DNA of 64,000 nt, from NCBI RefSeq assembly GCF_014279995.1, contig NZ_CP047935.1, forward strand, positions 2,439,494 through 2,503,493, in the 5' to 3' direction. Within the stretch, counting starts at the first letter, position 1. The number at the start of each line of letters is the position of its first letter. The translations under genes and the position numbers were made by a program. Below are positions 29,367-39,568 of this stretch, piece after piece. A model generated the notes under the pieces. That model worked only from the letters and a program-made list of their open reading frames with translations. It was not told the origin of the DNA and searched no databases. The DNA comes from Synechococcus sp. BIOS-E4-1. GTDB lineage: Bacteria; Cyanobacteriota; Cyanobacteriia; PCC-6307; Cyanobiaceae.

Positions 29367-31216
29367 CGCTCAGGTCTCGGCTTCTTCCAGGTGAGAGCCA
29401 CACCTGCATCGCGCAGATCAGCAGCACGCTTCTCAAGCCGTGATCTGTCCAGCCGCCACAATTCGTAGATGCCCGCGCTCGCCAGCTTTTGAGGCTGGAG
29501 ACCCTGCCAGTGCTGCTTGGCTGCCGTTCCACGGTTGATGACGACCAGCACAGAGGGTGAAGCATCGACCTCGGTAATGGGCAAGCCCTGGAAACCTTGT
29601 CGCTGCTCATGACTGAGACGATCAGCGAGGTTGGCGAGAGCTGCTTGTGACTGGCCTTCATAGACCACCACCTGGTCTGTATAGAAGTGAAGCGAGGGCT
29701 TGAGCACGCCGATCATCGCCAGGGGTTCTCCTGGACGACGTTGCTCCACAACCTGCTTTGCCACCTGCCGCACCGGCAGCTGACGGACCCGATCACCAAG
29801 CTGGATCATCGGCACGAGGGCAATCAGCTGAAACAGCACCATCGGTCCCTGCCAGGCCAGCAGTCGTCCGGGCACAGAGCCCCACAAACTCCTTGTTCCA
29901 AGCAGGACAGCAACGATGAAACACACAGCAGCTCTGATCACCAACCCACTGGCCATCAGCTCAGCCGGCAAGGTGGGCATCTCCGGATCCTGAATCAGAG
30001 GTATCCAAAGGGGCGATGCCAGCAGACCAGCCGCCAGGACTGCGGTGCAAAGCGCAGTTGAACACCAGGCGATCAGCAACCCCCGGCGTTGCTGAAGAGA
30101 CGGGGGAAGGGCCGTAGATGCAATCAGCAAGGCTGCGGCCGGTGTAGCTGGCAGCCAATAGCTGGGCAACTTGGTCGCCGCTGCGGTGAACAGCAGAAAC
30201 ACCGCCAGCAACCAGCAGCCGGCGAAATGGCCCAGGCTTTGGCGAGCGGGTCGGCGCTGAAAGGAAGCGCCTCCCGCGAAATCGGCAATCACCCTGCCCA
30301 ATCCGAATAACAGCAGCGGCGTGAAGGGGAATGACGCCACCACCAGCACGGGCCCGAAAAACCACCAGGGCTGCAGATGATCGTTCACAACGCTGGTAAG
30401 GCGTTGAAGATTGTGATAGCCGAAAAAGCTGTCCCAGAAAGGCTGCCCCTCCACCAGCAGCTCTGCTGCATACCAGGGAAGACTGATCAAAGCTGTGATC
30501 AGGAGTCCTTGCAAAGGCCTCAGAGAAGTCCACAGACCTGACAGATCCCGGCGAATCGAAGCGAACAGCACCAGGGTGATACCTGTGAGAACCACCGCCA
30601 CGGGGCCTTTGGTCAACACGGCGAAGGCCAGAACGATCCAGGCCAGCCACCAACGTCGACCCGATCCACTCGCGTAGCAGCGCCATTGGCAGAGCAGGCT
30701 GAGAGCGAGCGTCCCAGTCAGTAGCGAATCACTGACAGCCGTCCTGCTCCAGATCAGTACCAGTGGAGACAGGGCGAACGCAAGTGCTGCGGCGATGGCC
30801 GTCCGACGGGGATATGAATCGCCCTGCAGTGGGTACCGCAGCAGGGTGTCCCCCAGTGCAAGCATGGTCAACACCGAGGCCAGGGCCGAGGGCAGTCGAG
30901 CCGCCCAGGTGCCTAGCGGATCCCAGATGTTTCCGGCCGGCAGGGCATATCCCAGGCCCATCAGCCAATACACCAATGGTGGTTTATCGAACCGGGGCAA
31001 TCCGTTGACCCTTGGTGTGAGCCAATCACCGGTCTCCGCCATCGCACGGCCCGACGCCGCAAATAGAGGAGGCGTTTCATCAACGAGACCGGTATTGCCG
31101 AGCTGCCAGCAGAAGATCGCCAGTGCCAGCGCAAGGATGAGCAGCATTCCACGCCGGCGCTGGCGAGCTGTTGGAACAACGACTGAGGGAGTCGGGGCTG
31201 ATGAATCCGCTGTCAT
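29360..31216 (-). CDS. ArnT/PMT-like lipid-linked glycosyltransferase
   Basis: 618 residues with about eleven membrane helices and a soluble C-terminal domain, typical of GT-C glycosyltransferases that use lipid-phosphate sugar donors. The first periplasmic loop contains the conserved DETPPLFAASG and PRFDKPPLVYWLMG. The start is ATG 31216, sharing a base with the next gene's stop; the upstream extension is not family-like. The acceptor (lipid A, protein or polysaccharide) is unknown. It forms a unit with a GT4 glycosyltransferase and a DMT transporter. Confidence 0.85.
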   Translation of the reverse strand: MTADSSAPTPSVVVPTARQRRRGMLLILALALAIFCWQLGNTGLVDETPPLFAASGRAMAETGDWLTPRVNGLPRFDKPPLVYWLMGLGYALPAGNIWDPLGTWAARLPSALASVLTMLALGDTLLRYPLQGDSYPRRTAIAAALAFALSPLVLIWSRTAVSDSLLTGTLALSLLCQWRCYASGSGRRWWLAWIVLAFAVLTKGPVAVVLTGITLVLFASIRRDLSGLWTSLRPLQGLLITALISLPWYAAELLVEGQPFWDSFFGYHNLQRLTSVVNDHLQPWWFFGPVLVVASFPFTPLLLFGLGRVIADFAGGASFQRRPARQSLGHFAGCWLLAVFLLFTAAATKLPSYWLPATPAAALLIASTALPPSLQQRRGLLIAWCSTALCTAVLAAGLLASPLWIPLIQDPEMPTLPAELMASGLVIRAAVCFIVAVLLGTRSLWGSVPGRLLAWQGPMVLFQLIALVPMIQLGDRVRQLPVRQVAKQVVEQRRPGEPLAMIGVLKPSLHFYTDQVVVYEGQSQAALANLADRLSHEQRQGFQGLPITEVDASPSVLVVINRGTAAKQHWQGLQPQKLASAGIYELWRLDRSRLEKRAADLRDAGVALTWKKPRPERY

Positions 31217-32319
31217 CAGGAGATGGTGCCATCCACTGGTGTCAGCCCCCTGCACATCCAGGCTTCGACCCGAGCTGCCAGTCCTTCCTGACTCGCGCAA
31301 CGCTCGACCCAGCGCCGGCAGGCAAGACGGTCGATGGCCGACGCCTTAAGCGTTGCTTCGGCAAGGGCTTCCCGATCATCGGGGGCTACAAGCCAACCGG
31401 TTTCGCCGTCCTGAATGATCTCTCCGGGGCCGCCGCGGTTGTAGGCGATCACTGGTACACCGCAAGCCAAGGCCTCAACGACAACATTGCCGTATGCCTC
31501 ATTCCACTTGGGCGTGTTGAGCAACGCTCTGCAACCGCCAAGCTCACGCTGCAGCTGAGCTGTGGGCTTGAAGCCGCACCATTCAACAGTGCCTGCTGGA
31601 ACGGCACTCTCGACACGCTTCGCATAGGCATCGTCCTCCACCAGCCCCCAAACACGCAGTGTCTCGCCAAGCTGGGCCGCTACCGACGCCGCATCCTCAA
31701 GCCCCTTTTCGGGTGCCACACGTCCGGCCCAGCCCAGCGGACCACCCGTTGTGAGCTGCAGCTCGTAACGGGAAAGATCAAACCCGTTACCGACCACTTC
31801 AGGAGGCTCTACCAGGGCGAAGTCGTCGGCCTGACGACGGGTGTGAAACGCAAGGCGGCGCTGATCCCATCGGGCCAGATCAGCCACGGCAGCGTCCATC
31901 ACCGAAGACACGGAACCCATACTCACGAGATGAAAAATTTTTGGAGCCACGTGAGGAGTGAGCCATAACGGCAGCCAGTCGTAACCGAAATTGAGCAGCG
32001 CATCGACATCGCTGCCCAGCCCCAAGGCGCGATCCCAGAGTCGAGGCAGCACAGCATCCCTGGGGATCCGCATCGGTGCGTTCCGATCCGCATGCTGCCA
32101 ACTCGGCTGATCAACCCCCGGAACGGTATGCAGTGTCACCGTGCCATCCGTCACCGGTAAACAGGACCCTTCCGGGGCCACGAGATGCAGGCGATGGCCA
32201 CGCTGGACCAAACCCTTCACCAACGATGCAAGCGTGAGCTCAACCCCACCCCCCCTGCCGCTGCCGAGCTGTCCTACAGGTGTGCTGACCAGCACCAGAG
32301 TCAGAGGACGATCGTTCAT
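31216..32319 (-). CDS. glycosyltransferase family 4 protein
   Basis: 367 residues in a GT-B fold. The N-terminal part has LGSGRGGGVELTLASLVKGL, and the C-terminal nucleotide-sugar domain has the PLGWAGRVAPEKGLEDA and EAYGNVVVEALACGVPVIAYNRGGPGEII motifs including the EX7E catalytic signature. Start ATG 32319 overlaps the DMT transporter stop by 4 bases. Donor and acceptor are unknown; the neighbour suggests cell-surface glycan assembly. Confidence 0.87.
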   Translation of the reverse strand: MNDRPLTLVLVSTPVGQLGSGRGGGVELTLASLVKGLVQRGHRLHLVAPEGSCLPVTDGTVTLHTVPGVDQPSWQHADRNAPMRIPRDAVLPRLWDRALGLGSDVDALLNFGYDWLPLWLTPHVAPKIFHLVSMGSVSSVMDAAVADLARWDQRRLAFHTRRQADDFALVEPPEVVGNGFDLSRYELQLTTGGPLGWAGRVAPEKGLEDAASVAAQLGETLRVWGLVEDDAYAKRVESAVPAGTVEWCGFKPTAQLQRELGGCRALLNTPKWNEAYGNVVVEALACGVPVIAYNRGGPGEIIQDGETGWLVAPDDREALAEATLKASAIDRLACRRWVERCASQEGLAARVEAWMCRGLTPVDGTIS

Positions 32320-33278
32320 GCCTTCATATCCCCTGGACGGGTGATCGAGGCAGAAAGCCAGGGCTCCCAGAGACGCTGTCGCTGACTCACCAACAGCACT
32401 GAGATCAGCACCAGCAGCACCGCCAACCATTGCAGGGTGTCAAGCCGTTCCCCCAGCAACACCCCCCCTGAGGCAAGCGCAAACACCGGTGTGAGAAATC
32501 CAAGCGTGCTGAAACCGGTGAGATCCTCCCGGTTGGCAAACCAGAAAAAGAGGGAATAGGCAAGCGCGCTGCCCAAAAGCGAGGCGTAGGCCATCTGAGC
32601 CCAGTCATAGGCCGACCAGGGTGGGATCAGCTCAGTGCTGGCATCAAGACCATGCCAGGCGAGCAGAGGGAATCCACCCAGAACCATGTGCCAGCCGGTC
32701 ACCGCCACGGGATCACTGTTTCTGCAAGCGAAGCGACAGAGCACGGTGCCCAGGGCCATCGCCAAAGCCGCCAGCAGCATCCAGCCCGTGCCGTCCTGCC
32801 ATCCAGCCTGCAGATCGGAGAGATCAGCCTGCAACCACCAGTGCTGCAGGAGAGGTGCCGGAACCCCCAGACAGACGATTCCGGAAAGTCCGAGCACAAG
32901 ACCGATCCAGCCGATCGGATTGATCGATTCCGCGAACAGCCAGCGTGCGAGCAGAGCCACGATCAGGGGCTGCGAATCAATCAGGACCGATCCAAGGCCT
33001 GCACCAGTGCCCTGCAGCCCCTTGGCCAGAAAGAACTGAAAAAGAATCGCATCGACGAGGGTGAAAACCAGAAACCAGCCACGATCAGCTGAATTAATGG
33101 TCAACGACCTGCCCAGGTAAGGAACGGCAATGAGCAGCACGATGCCTGCCGGCAGCAGGCGCAGACAGGCCACAAGCGGAGCCCCACCAGACTCCACAAG
33201 AGGGGCCATGGCCGCCATTGCAGTACCCCACAGAGCGAAGGGCAACACCATCAGCAGCCCGCGCTGCAGCGTCGTCAT
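32316..33278 (-). CDS. EamA/DMT family transporter
   Basis: 320 residues with ten predicted membrane helices in two EamA repeats (PFALWGTAMAAMAP ... and LLAALAMALGTVLCRF ...). Such inner-membrane carriers export or import small metabolites; no substrate can be assigned. It heads a three-gene unit with the glycosyltransferases, with a 4-base overlap to the next gene, and diverges from sppA about 50 bases away. Confidence 0.83.
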   Translation of the reverse strand: MTTLQRGLLMVLPFALWGTAMAAMAPLVESGGAPLVACLRLLPAGIVLLIAVPYLGRSLTINSADRGWFLVFTLVDAILFQFFLAKGLQGTGAGLGSVLIDSQPLIVALLARWLFAESINPIGWIGLVLGLSGIVCLGVPAPLLQHWWLQADLSDLQAGWQDGTGWMLLAALAMALGTVLCRFACRNSDPVAVTGWHMVLGGFPLLAWHGLDASTELIPPWSAYDWAQMAYASLLGSALAYSLFFWFANREDLTGFSTLGFLTPVFALASGGVLLGERLDTLQWLAVLLVLISVLLVSQRQRLWEPWLSASITRPGDMKA

Positions 33279-33331
33279 GGAAGTAGGCCGATAGGGTCCT
33301 TTTTAAGATCCGGCGAGTTGAACGGAGGATC

Positions 33332-34144
33332 ATGGGGTGGCTTTGGCGCCGCAAGTCCAAACGCCGCATGGCGCGCATCGTGATTGAAGGCGCGATCAGT
33401 GGCTCGACACGACGCAGAGTGCTGAAGGCTCTGCGCGAGGTGCAGGAGCGGGAATTCCCGGCACTTCTGCTGCGCATCGACAGTCCAGGAGGAACGGTCG
33501 GCGACAGCCAGGAAATCCATGCCGCTCTGCTGCGCCTGCGCGACAAAGGCTGCAAGGTGGTGGCCAGCTTCGGCAACATTTCCGCCTCCGGAGGGGTCTA
33601 TGTCGGCGTGGCAGCTGATTCGATCGTGGCCAATCCAGGCACGATCACTGGCTCGATCGGTGTGATTCTGCGGGGCAACAATCTCTCGGAACTGCTGTCG
33701 AAAGTGGGTGTCCGCTTCGAAACCGTGAAGAGCGGTGCTTACAAGGACATTCTTTCCCCCGACCGAGCCCTGAGTCCTGAGGAACGTGAGCTGCTGCAGA
33801 GCCTGATCGACAGCAGTTACGACCAATTCGTCGCCGCCGTTGCCGAGGGTCGTGGCATGGACAAGAACAAGGTTCGCACCTTCGCTGATGGACGCGTGTT
33901 CAGTGGTGCGCAGGCCAAGGATCTGGGCCTTGTGGATGAGCTGGGGGACGAGGAGCAGGCTCGATTGGTTGCAGCCCGTCTAGCTGAACTTGATGAGGAG
34001 CGCTGCCGGCCTGTGACCCTCGGCAAACCTCGCAAGCGCCTTCTGCAGAGCCTGCCTGGATCCAGCCTTCTGCTGCGACTCGATCAGTTGCTAACCACTG
34101 AACTTGAGCTGAGCGGCCAGCCCCTCTGGATGCACAGACCATGA
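33332..34144 (+). CDS. sppA: signal peptide peptidase SppA (67K-like)
   Basis: 270 residues, an S49 family serine protease degrading cleaved signal peptides or membrane proteins. The oxyanion loop LLRIDSPGGTVGDSQEIH and the nucleophile region GNISASGGVYVGVAADSIVANPGTITGSIGVI (read in parts) are present, and the Lys of TVKSGAYKDILSP serves as the general base. It is the short form with a single domain and no obvious membrane anchor. The stop overlaps the aroH start by 4 bases. Confidence 0.9.
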   Translation: MGWLWRRKSKRRMARIVIEGAISGSTRRRVLKALREVQEREFPALLLRIDSPGGTVGDSQEIHAALLRLRDKGCKVVASFGNISASGGVYVGVAADSIVANPGTITGSIGVILRGNNLSELLSKVGVRFETVKSGAYKDILSPDRALSPEERELLQSLIDSSYDQFVAAVAEGRGMDKNKVRTFADGRVFSGAQAKDLGLVDELGDEEQARLVAARLAELDEERCRPVTLGKPRKRLLQSLPGSSLLLRLDQLLTTELELSGQPLWMHRP

Positions 34145-34521
34145 CAGCCCCTCGGCTGCTGCGAGGCCTGCGCGGTGCCACCACCTGCGCTGACAACAAC
34201 GCCCATGCCATCCATGAGGCTGTCGCTGAACTGGTGGACGCACTGATGGACCAGAACGCCCTGGATCCAGATCAGCTGGTCTCGGTGACGTTCTCCGTGA
34301 CCGCCGATCTGGACGCCAGCTTTCCCGCAGCGGTGGCGCGCCACCGCACAGGCTGGGAAGAAGTGGCCCTTCTGGATGTCCAGCAGATGGCCGTCCAGGG
34401 AGATCTTGCCCGTTGCATCCGTCTGCTGGCCCACGCCTGGCTTCCATGCGATCGGCCACTTCACCATCCCTACCTGAGGGGAGCATCACGGCTGCGCCCG
34501 GACCGATCTGGTCACAACTGA
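34141..34521 (+). CDS. aroH: chorismate mutase, AroH type
   Basis: 126 residues of the monofunctional AroH (trimeric barrel) family, converting chorismate to prephenate for Phe and Tyr synthesis. Features include RGLRGATTCADNN at the N-terminus, LVSVTFSVTADLDASFPA and the conserved RHRTGWEEVALLDVQQM. It overlaps sppA (ATGA), so the two are co-translated. Confidence 0.9.
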   Translation: MTAPRLLRGLRGATTCADNNAHAIHEAVAELVDALMDQNALDPDQLVSVTFSVTADLDASFPAAVARHRTGWEEVALLDVQQMAVQGDLARCIRLLAHAWLPCDRPLHHPYLRGASRLRPDRSGHN

Positions 34522-34620
34522 CAGATCAGTGGCCGACCCCCGAAGCACCTGCGTTCGTGAGATTCTCACGACAATCCACTCACGACTTACGGCGTCCGCG
34601 CCGACTGCTCCCGAATCACG

Positions 34621-35208
34621 ATGAAAAGACGTTGTTCTCTCACTCCCCTTCGCAGAGCAGGACTTGCAGCTCTGATTGGTTGCGGAGTCATCGGTGGAGC
34701 GGCGGTGCCACCCCTATCAACACCCCCCGCTTTTGCACAGAACACACCTTCTCTGCTGGAATTCCGGTGGGATTCAGGAACTGGATATCGGAAGCTGTAC
34801 TTCGTTCAGACCAGCCAACGCCGGCGTGAGCGCTCAGAATATTTCTTCATGCTGCGCAAGAAGGATCGCAAGACCGCGATCCTCAAACTGAGCATCACGG
34901 TGCCCAGCTATTTCAACGCGCGCATCCGCCCACAGAATCTCTCACTCTGCAAGATGTCGATGGGCGGGATGCTCTCAAGAAGCAAGTGCAAGGAAGTGCT
35001 GCCGGCGGTATTTGAAGTGAATGAAAAACAGACAGCCATCGAGGTTTTCCCTGACACTCCGATTCCAACTGGTGGTACCTATGCCGTGGTCATGAACGTC
35101 TTCAATCCGAGCCAGGGGGGAATGTTCCAATTCAATGCCCTGGCGCAGGCACCGGGAGACGTTCCCGTATCCGGCTACCTCGGCAGCTGGCTTGTGGATA
35201 TCGACTGA
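34621..35208 (+). CDS. secreted DUF2808 protein
   Basis: 195 residues. A basic N-terminus and hydrophobic stretch end near ...PPAFAQNTPSLLEF, a typical Ala-X-Ala cleavage site, so it should be exported. The mature part is a beta-rich DUF2808 domain (FRWDSGTGYRKLYFVQTS, FFMLRKKDRKTAILKLSITVP, CxxxxxGGMLSRSKC with two cysteines possibly bonded). Function unknown. It lies upstream of rpmH on the same strand. Confidence 0.75.
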   Translation: MKRRCSLTPLRRAGLAALIGCGVIGGAAVPPLSTPPAFAQNTPSLLEFRWDSGTGYRKLYFVQTSQRRRERSEYFFMLRKKDRKTAILKLSITVPSYFNARIRPQNLSLCKMSMGGMLSRSKCKEVLPAVFEVNEKQTAIEVFPDTPIPTGGTYAVVMNVFNPSQGGMFQFNALAQAPGDVPVSGYLGSWLVDID

Positions 35209-35261
35209 CCCCTGCTGATAAACTCGCTCCTTGACAAAAGGCCGGGTGCCGGAAAAATTCC

Positions 35262-35399
35262 ATGACGAAACGAACTCTCGGAGGCACAAGTCGCAAGCGC
35301 AGGCGCGTATCCGGTTTCAGAGTGCGCATGCGCACTCACACCGGACGTCGTGTGATCCGCAGCCGCCGCAAGCGCGGACGTTCACGCCTTTCTGTCTGA
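35262..35399 (+). CDS. rpmH: 50S ribosomal protein L34
   Basis: 45 residues, very basic, beginning [15 protein letters not shown] with the L34 motif [22 protein letters not shown] (read in parts). Too short for routine gene finders with a 60-codon cutoff, but unmistakable and in its usual place 18 bases upstream of rnpA. Confidence 0.96.
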   Translation: MTKRTLGGTSRKRRRVSGFRVRMRTHTGRRVIRSRRKRGRSRLSV

Positions 35400-35417
35400 T
35401 TCTTTCGGATTGCCGCG

Positions 35418-35819
35418 ATGGTCCTGCCGGCATCCATGCGTCTGCGCGGCCATCGCTGTTTTGATCATCTGCATCGGAAAGGCAAGCGCTTCCACGGCAA
35501 CCTGATGGTGCTGAGAAAGGTCTCAGCCCACCACTCCCTGCTTAAACGCCGAGCAACCACGGCTACATCACATCTTCCACGCGGGACTCCAACCTGTCGA
35601 GTGGCAGTGGTGATCAGCAGCAAAGTCAGCAAGCGCGCCGTGATCAGGAATCGATTGCGAAGGCGCCTGCACGACCATCTGCGCATAAGGTTCGAACATG
35701 CTCCGGAACACGCCAGCGTCTGGATTTTGGTCAGTTTGAAACCCGGAGCAGCCACCGAGGATCACGACTTGCTGGAAGAATGCGACAGATTGCTTGAACA
35801 GGCGGGCCTGAAGCCATGA
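35418..35819 (+). CDS. rnpA: ribonuclease P protein component
   Basis: 133 residues. Protein subunit of RNase P, assisting 5'-leader removal from pre-tRNA. The family's RNR-type motif is visible as SSKVSKRAVIRNRLRRRLHDHL, along with RLRGHRCFDHLHRKGKRFHG at the N-terminus. It follows rpmH as in most bacteria. A later ATG at residue 7 is possible. The stop overlaps the PH-domain gene. Confidence 0.93.
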   Translation: MVLPASMRLRGHRCFDHLHRKGKRFHGNLMVLRKVSAHHSLLKRRATTATSHLPRGTPTCRVAVVISSKVSKRAVIRNRLRRRLHDHLRIRFEHAPEHASVWILVSLKPGAATEDHDLLEECDRLLEQAGLKP

Positions 35820-36238
35820 CCAGCTCCATCAAGGAAGACACCTTTTACGAGGGAGGTCCTGCGAAAGGGGACCTCATCTTCAACATCCTTCTGGGCTTCA
35901 CCCTGATTGCCCTGCCATTCACCGTAGGGGCCATCGTGCGAGCTCTTTGGCTGCGCTTTCGCGTCACCAGTCGGCGAGTGTCCGTGAGCGGCGGCTGGAT
36001 GGGTAAGGACCGCAGCCAGGTGGTCTACAGCCAGATCCGTGAGGTGCGCTGTGTTCCCCGTGGCTTCGGCGCGTGGGGTGACATGGTTCTCGTGCTGACG
36101 GATGGATCACGGCTCGAGCTCCGTTCGATGCCACGCTTCCGTGAGGTTGAGACCTACATCCAGGAAAGGATCACCAGCAGACCAGAATCCAACGGATCGA
36201 GCAGTGACAGCATTCCAAGCAAAGGATTCGCTGCCTGA
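35816..36238 (+). CDS. PH-domain (bPH2/YdbT-like) membrane protein
   Basis: 140 residues: one hydrophobic region (about 23-47, possibly a hairpin), then a bacterial PH-like domain (RFRVTSRRVSVSGGWMGKDRSQVVYSQIREVRC in parts). Cyanobacteria often carry this gene between rnpA and yidC. Function unknown; a role near the membrane insertion machinery is only suggested by position. Overlaps rnpA by 4 bases. Confidence 0.72.
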   Translation: MTSSIKEDTFYEGGPAKGDLIFNILLGFTLIALPFTVGAIVRALWLRFRVTSRRVSVSGGWMGKDRSQVVYSQIREVRCVPRGFGAWGDMVLVLTDGSRLELRSMPRFREVETYIQERITSRPESNGSSSDSIPSKGFAA

Positions 36239-36313
36239 GCCTGCGCACCAACGCGACGGCCTCGACGCTGTTGCACACTGGCATCACCCTTCACCGCCCA
36301 TCGGAACGCCATC

Positions 36314-37453
36314 GTGATCGGTTACATCTCCGACAATCTGCTGCTGCCGATCCTGGATTTCTTCTATGGATTGGTGCCCAGCTACGGGCTCGCGATCGTG
36401 GCTCTCACGGTGGTGATCCGCCTTGCTCTGTTCCCGCTGAGCGCGGGATCGATCCGCAGCGCACGGCGCATGCGGATCGCCCAGCCTGTGATGCAGAAGC
36501 GGCAGGCTGAGATCAAGTCCCGCTTCGCCAGCAACCCTCAGAAACAGCAGGAGGAGATGGGCAAATTGATGAAGGAGTTCGGCAGCCCGCTGGCCGGATG
36601 CCTGCCCCTGCTGGTGCAGATGCCGATTCTGTTCGCGTTGTTCGCCACGCTGCGTGGATCACCGTTCGCAGACGTTCCTTACACCCTCAATCTGAAAGTG
36701 CTGCCCGCAGAGCAGATCGCTGCGGTTGAGCCCAAACCATTTACCAGTGCGAGCCACTCGATCTTTGTCACTGAAACCGATCACTTCCCCGTGATCGCCA
36801 GCCTGCCCGGCGGAACCAAGATCGGCACCGGCGACAGCGTTCAGATCCAGCTTCAGGCCAAAAGTGGCGAGGCTTTCGGGGAGATACTTGACGGTGTTGA
36901 GAACGGCAAGTCCTTCCTGCCTGCCTGGACGGTGACCAAAGGGGAGTCGATTGTCTCCGTCTCTGAAGCCGGAGAGATCACAGCGCTGTCTCCTGGTGAT
37001 GCGACCGTTGAGGGCAAGATCCCCGGTCTGGCAGCCCGCAGTGGTTTCCTGTTCATCAAAGCTCTTGGTCAGGTCGGTTTCTACACCGACGGTGCCGTCA
37101 ACTGGGACATCGCCATCCTTGTGGGCTCCTTTGGCCTGAGCCTGTTCATCTCCCAGCTGCTGTCGGGGATGGGTATGCCAGCGAATCCTCAGCAGTCAAC
37201 AGCCAACAAGATCACGCCTGTGTTGATCACAGGAATGTTCCTGTTCTTCCCCCTGCCGGCCGGCGTCCTGCTGTACATGGTGATCGCCAACATCTTCCAG
37301 GCGTTGCAGACCTTCTTGCTGACCCGTGAAGCTTTGCCTGACAATCTGCAGGCCATCGTGGACGAACAGCTCAAGCAGCAACCCGCGGCAGCCACAGCCG
37401 GTGGAGTTTCAGGAAGCCGATTGCCTTTCGAGCCAAAGGGCGGCAACAAATGA
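36314..37453 (+). CDS. yidC: membrane protein insertase YidC/Alb3
   Basis: 379 residues starting at a GTG. Inserts membrane proteins into the plasma or thylakoid membrane, alone or with Sec. The first helix (about 8-30) is followed by a basic cytoplasmic loop, then [20 protein letters not shown] (helix 2 region) and a C-terminal set of helices. The periplasmic P1 loop between about 130 and 250 is larger than in plant Alb3. It overlaps the next gene by 4 bases. Confidence 0.92.
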   Translation: MIGYISDNLLLPILDFFYGLVPSYGLAIVALTVVIRLALFPLSAGSIRSARRMRIAQPVMQKRQAEIKSRFASNPQKQQEEMGKLMKEFGSPLAGCLPLLVQMPILFALFATLRGSPFADVPYTLNLKVLPAEQIAAVEPKPFTSASHSIFVTETDHFPVIASLPGGTKIGTGDSVQIQLQAKSGEAFGEILDGVENGKSFLPAWTVTKGESIVSVSEAGEITALSPGDATVEGKIPGLAARSGFLFIKALGQVGFYTDGAVNWDIAILVGSFGLSLFISQLLSGMGMPANPQQSTANKITPVLITGMFLFFPLPAGVLLYMVIANIFQALQTFLLTREALPDNLQAIVDEQLKQQPAAATAGGVSGSRLPFEPKGGNK

Positions 37454-38004
37454 TTCCCGGCCTTGAGCCGGTACCGCTCAGGGAGCTACAAGCTCTGGGA
37501 ACCTCCAGGGTCTGGTCAGTGGATGGTCAACTTGATGAAATGCCCAGCCTCACTCCAGTGCGAGGAACTCTCAGGGCTGAACATCTCGGCAATCTTCTAG
37601 AGGTTGAAGGATCGGTTCAGACCATCGTCTGCCTTCGTTGCGACCGTTGCCTCGGACACTTCAACCAACAGCTCAGTGCTATCTCCAAGGAACTGATCTG
37701 GCTGGGCCAGGAGCCCAGCGATAGTCATCTCGCTGAAGCGGGTGTGGACCAAACTTCAGCCGATGGTCTGATGGAGTGCCTGAACCCAAGCGGGGATTTC
37801 GAACCAGAACGCTGGGTTTTTGAACAGCTGAGCCTGCAGATGTCGGTCGTCAATCGCTGCGGGGAGCACTGCCCCGGGATGCCGCAACAACCGTCGGATC
37901 TCTCTGCAATTAGCGGGGAGCAAAGTTCCACACCAGATCCTCGCTGGCAGGCCCTGAAGGATCTGCAGTCGTCGATGCAACGCAAAGGGACGAACCATGA
38001 CTGA
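37450..38004 (+). CDS. YceD/DUF177 family protein
   Basis: 184 residues. The DUF177 family (YceD) often accompanies rpmF and fatty-acid genes and affects 23S rRNA metabolism in some bacteria. A double cysteine set is visible, [11 protein letters not shown] near 57-66 and CGEHCPG late in the protein, the family's putative zinc ligands. Starts at the yidC stop (ATGA overlap). Confidence 0.72.
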   Translation: MIPGLEPVPLRELQALGTSRVWSVDGQLDEMPSLTPVRGTLRAEHLGNLLEVEGSVQTIVCLRCDRCLGHFNQQLSAISKELIWLGQEPSDSHLAEAGVDQTSADGLMECLNPSGDFEPERWVFEQLSLQMSVVNRCGEHCPGMPQQPSDLSAISGEQSSTPDPRWQALKDLQSSMQRKGTNHD

Positions 38005-39496
38005 TAACTGGATCGCACAACTGGACCTGTTGATCCGATCAGGCACACCGTTGATCTGGATCCGCAGCCATGAAGAGGAGCGCGTGGAAACGCTGCTGCG
38101 CCAGACATCGGAGCGCTTGCCCGACCGCACTCTCACCTGCTGGGATTTCGTCGGAGGCCTCAGCGGCGCCCTGGGCCAGGAACAACTGGGAGCTCGACAG
38201 CCGATGGCGGTGCTGCAGTGGCTGCAGGAGCGCTCCCCCTCCAGTCCAACCCTGCTGCTTCTCAAAGATGTGCACCGGTTCTGCGAGGACCCTGGAATCG
38301 CCCGCATGCTGCGGAACCTCGCCAGCCAGTTACGAACCACACCACACACCTTGATCGTGACCTGCGGGCAGTGGACGCCACCCGCCGACCTGGACGAGGC
38401 GCTCACGCTGATGGATCTCCCTTTGCCCCAGGAGCAGGAGTTACGAACACTGCTCGCCAACATCGCCAGAGCTAGCGGTCGAGCCCTGGAGGCTGATGTA
38501 CTCGAGGAACTCACTCATGCCTGCTGCGGCCTGAGCGAGACGAGGGTGCGGCATGTGGCCGCCAAAGCTCTCGCACAACGTGGATCTCTCAGCCGCGAGG
38601 ACTTGGTCGATGTGCTGGAGGAGAAACGGCTTTCACTAGCCCGCAGCGAAGTGCTGGAGTTCTGCCGAACGGATGCAACGCCTGGCGACATCGGTGGGCT
38701 GGAAACGCTCAAGCACTGGCTTGATCAACGTCACAGGGCCTTCAACGACGATGCACGCCGCTTCGGACTTCCTCTGCCCAGAGGAGTGCTGCTCGTGGGT
38801 CCTCAGGGCACCGGCAAGTCACTCACAGCCAGAGCAATCGCCCACAGCTGGTCAATGCCACTACTACGACTTGACGTTGGCCGCCTCTTTTCCGGCCTGG
38901 TCGGAGCCAGCGAAGCCAGGACCCGCGACATGATTCAACGGGCTGAAGCGATGGCGCCCTGCGTTCTCTGGATCGATGAGATCGACAAGGGATTCGGCAA
39001 TGACAGCCGCAGTGATGGCGGCACCAGTCAGCGTGTTCTGGCCACCGTGCTCACCTGGATGGCCGAGAAACGATCGGCGGTGTTTGTGGTGGCCACCGCG
39101 AACGGCGTGGAGCGTCTACCGGCAGAACTGCTGCGCAAGGGACGTTTTGATGAAATCTTTCTGCTGGATCTGCCTTCGAGAGATGAGCGTCTGAGCATCC
39201 TCAGCCTTCACCTGCAGCGGCGCCGTCCTGGTCTCAATCTGCCGCTGTCAACCGTGGTCGATCGCACGGACGGTTATTCCGGCGCTGAATTGGAGCAAGT
39301 GGTGATTGAAGCGATGCACCTGGCCTTCGCCGAAATCCGTGAACTCACCGAAAGCGACATGATCCTGGCGGCATCGCAGCTTGTACCCCTGTCACGCACG
39401 GCAAGGGAGCAGATGGAAAGCCTCAAGCAATGGGCCAGTGCCGGGCGAGCGAGGCCTGCATCATTGCGAGCCGTAACGAACCCTGACACGGCGTAA
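37997..39496 (+). CDS. Ycf46-like AAA+ ATPase
   Basis: 499 residues. The N-terminal domain (1 to about 240) is degenerate, while the C-terminal AAA+ core has Walker A VGPQGTGKS, Walker B CVLWIDEIDKGF, sensor-like ATAN and the arginine finger region LLRKGRFDEIF. This matches the plastid-conserved Ycf46, a protein linked to photosynthesis and inorganic carbon responses in cyanobacteria (literature), though its precise task is unknown. It overlaps YceD by 8 bases. Confidence 0.85.
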   Translation: MTDNWIAQLDLLIRSGTPLIWIRSHEEERVETLLRQTSERLPDRTLTCWDFVGGLSGALGQEQLGARQPMAVLQWLQERSPSSPTLLLLKDVHRFCEDPGIARMLRNLASQLRTTPHTLIVTCGQWTPPADLDEALTLMDLPLPQEQELRTLLANIARASGRALEADVLEELTHACCGLSETRVRHVAAKALAQRGSLSREDLVDVLEEKRLSLARSEVLEFCRTDATPGDIGGLETLKHWLDQRHRAFNDDARRFGLPLPRGVLLVGPQGTGKSLTARAIAHSWSMPLLRLDVGRLFSGLVGASEARTRDMIQRAEAMAPCVLWIDEIDKGFGNDSRSDGGTSQRVLATVLTWMAEKRSAVFVVATANGVERLPAELLRKGRFDEIFLLDLPSRDERLSILSLHLQRRRPGLNLPLSTVVDRTDGYSGAELEQVVIEAMHLAFAEIRELTESDMILAASQLVPLSRTAREQMESLKQWASAGRARPASLRAVTNPDTA

Positions 39497-39568
39497 CGAT
39501 CCGCCCCTTCAACCTGGGACGAACACAGCCAGGCTCCGTAAGTTCCAAGGACCGCCGAAAGTCTGGAA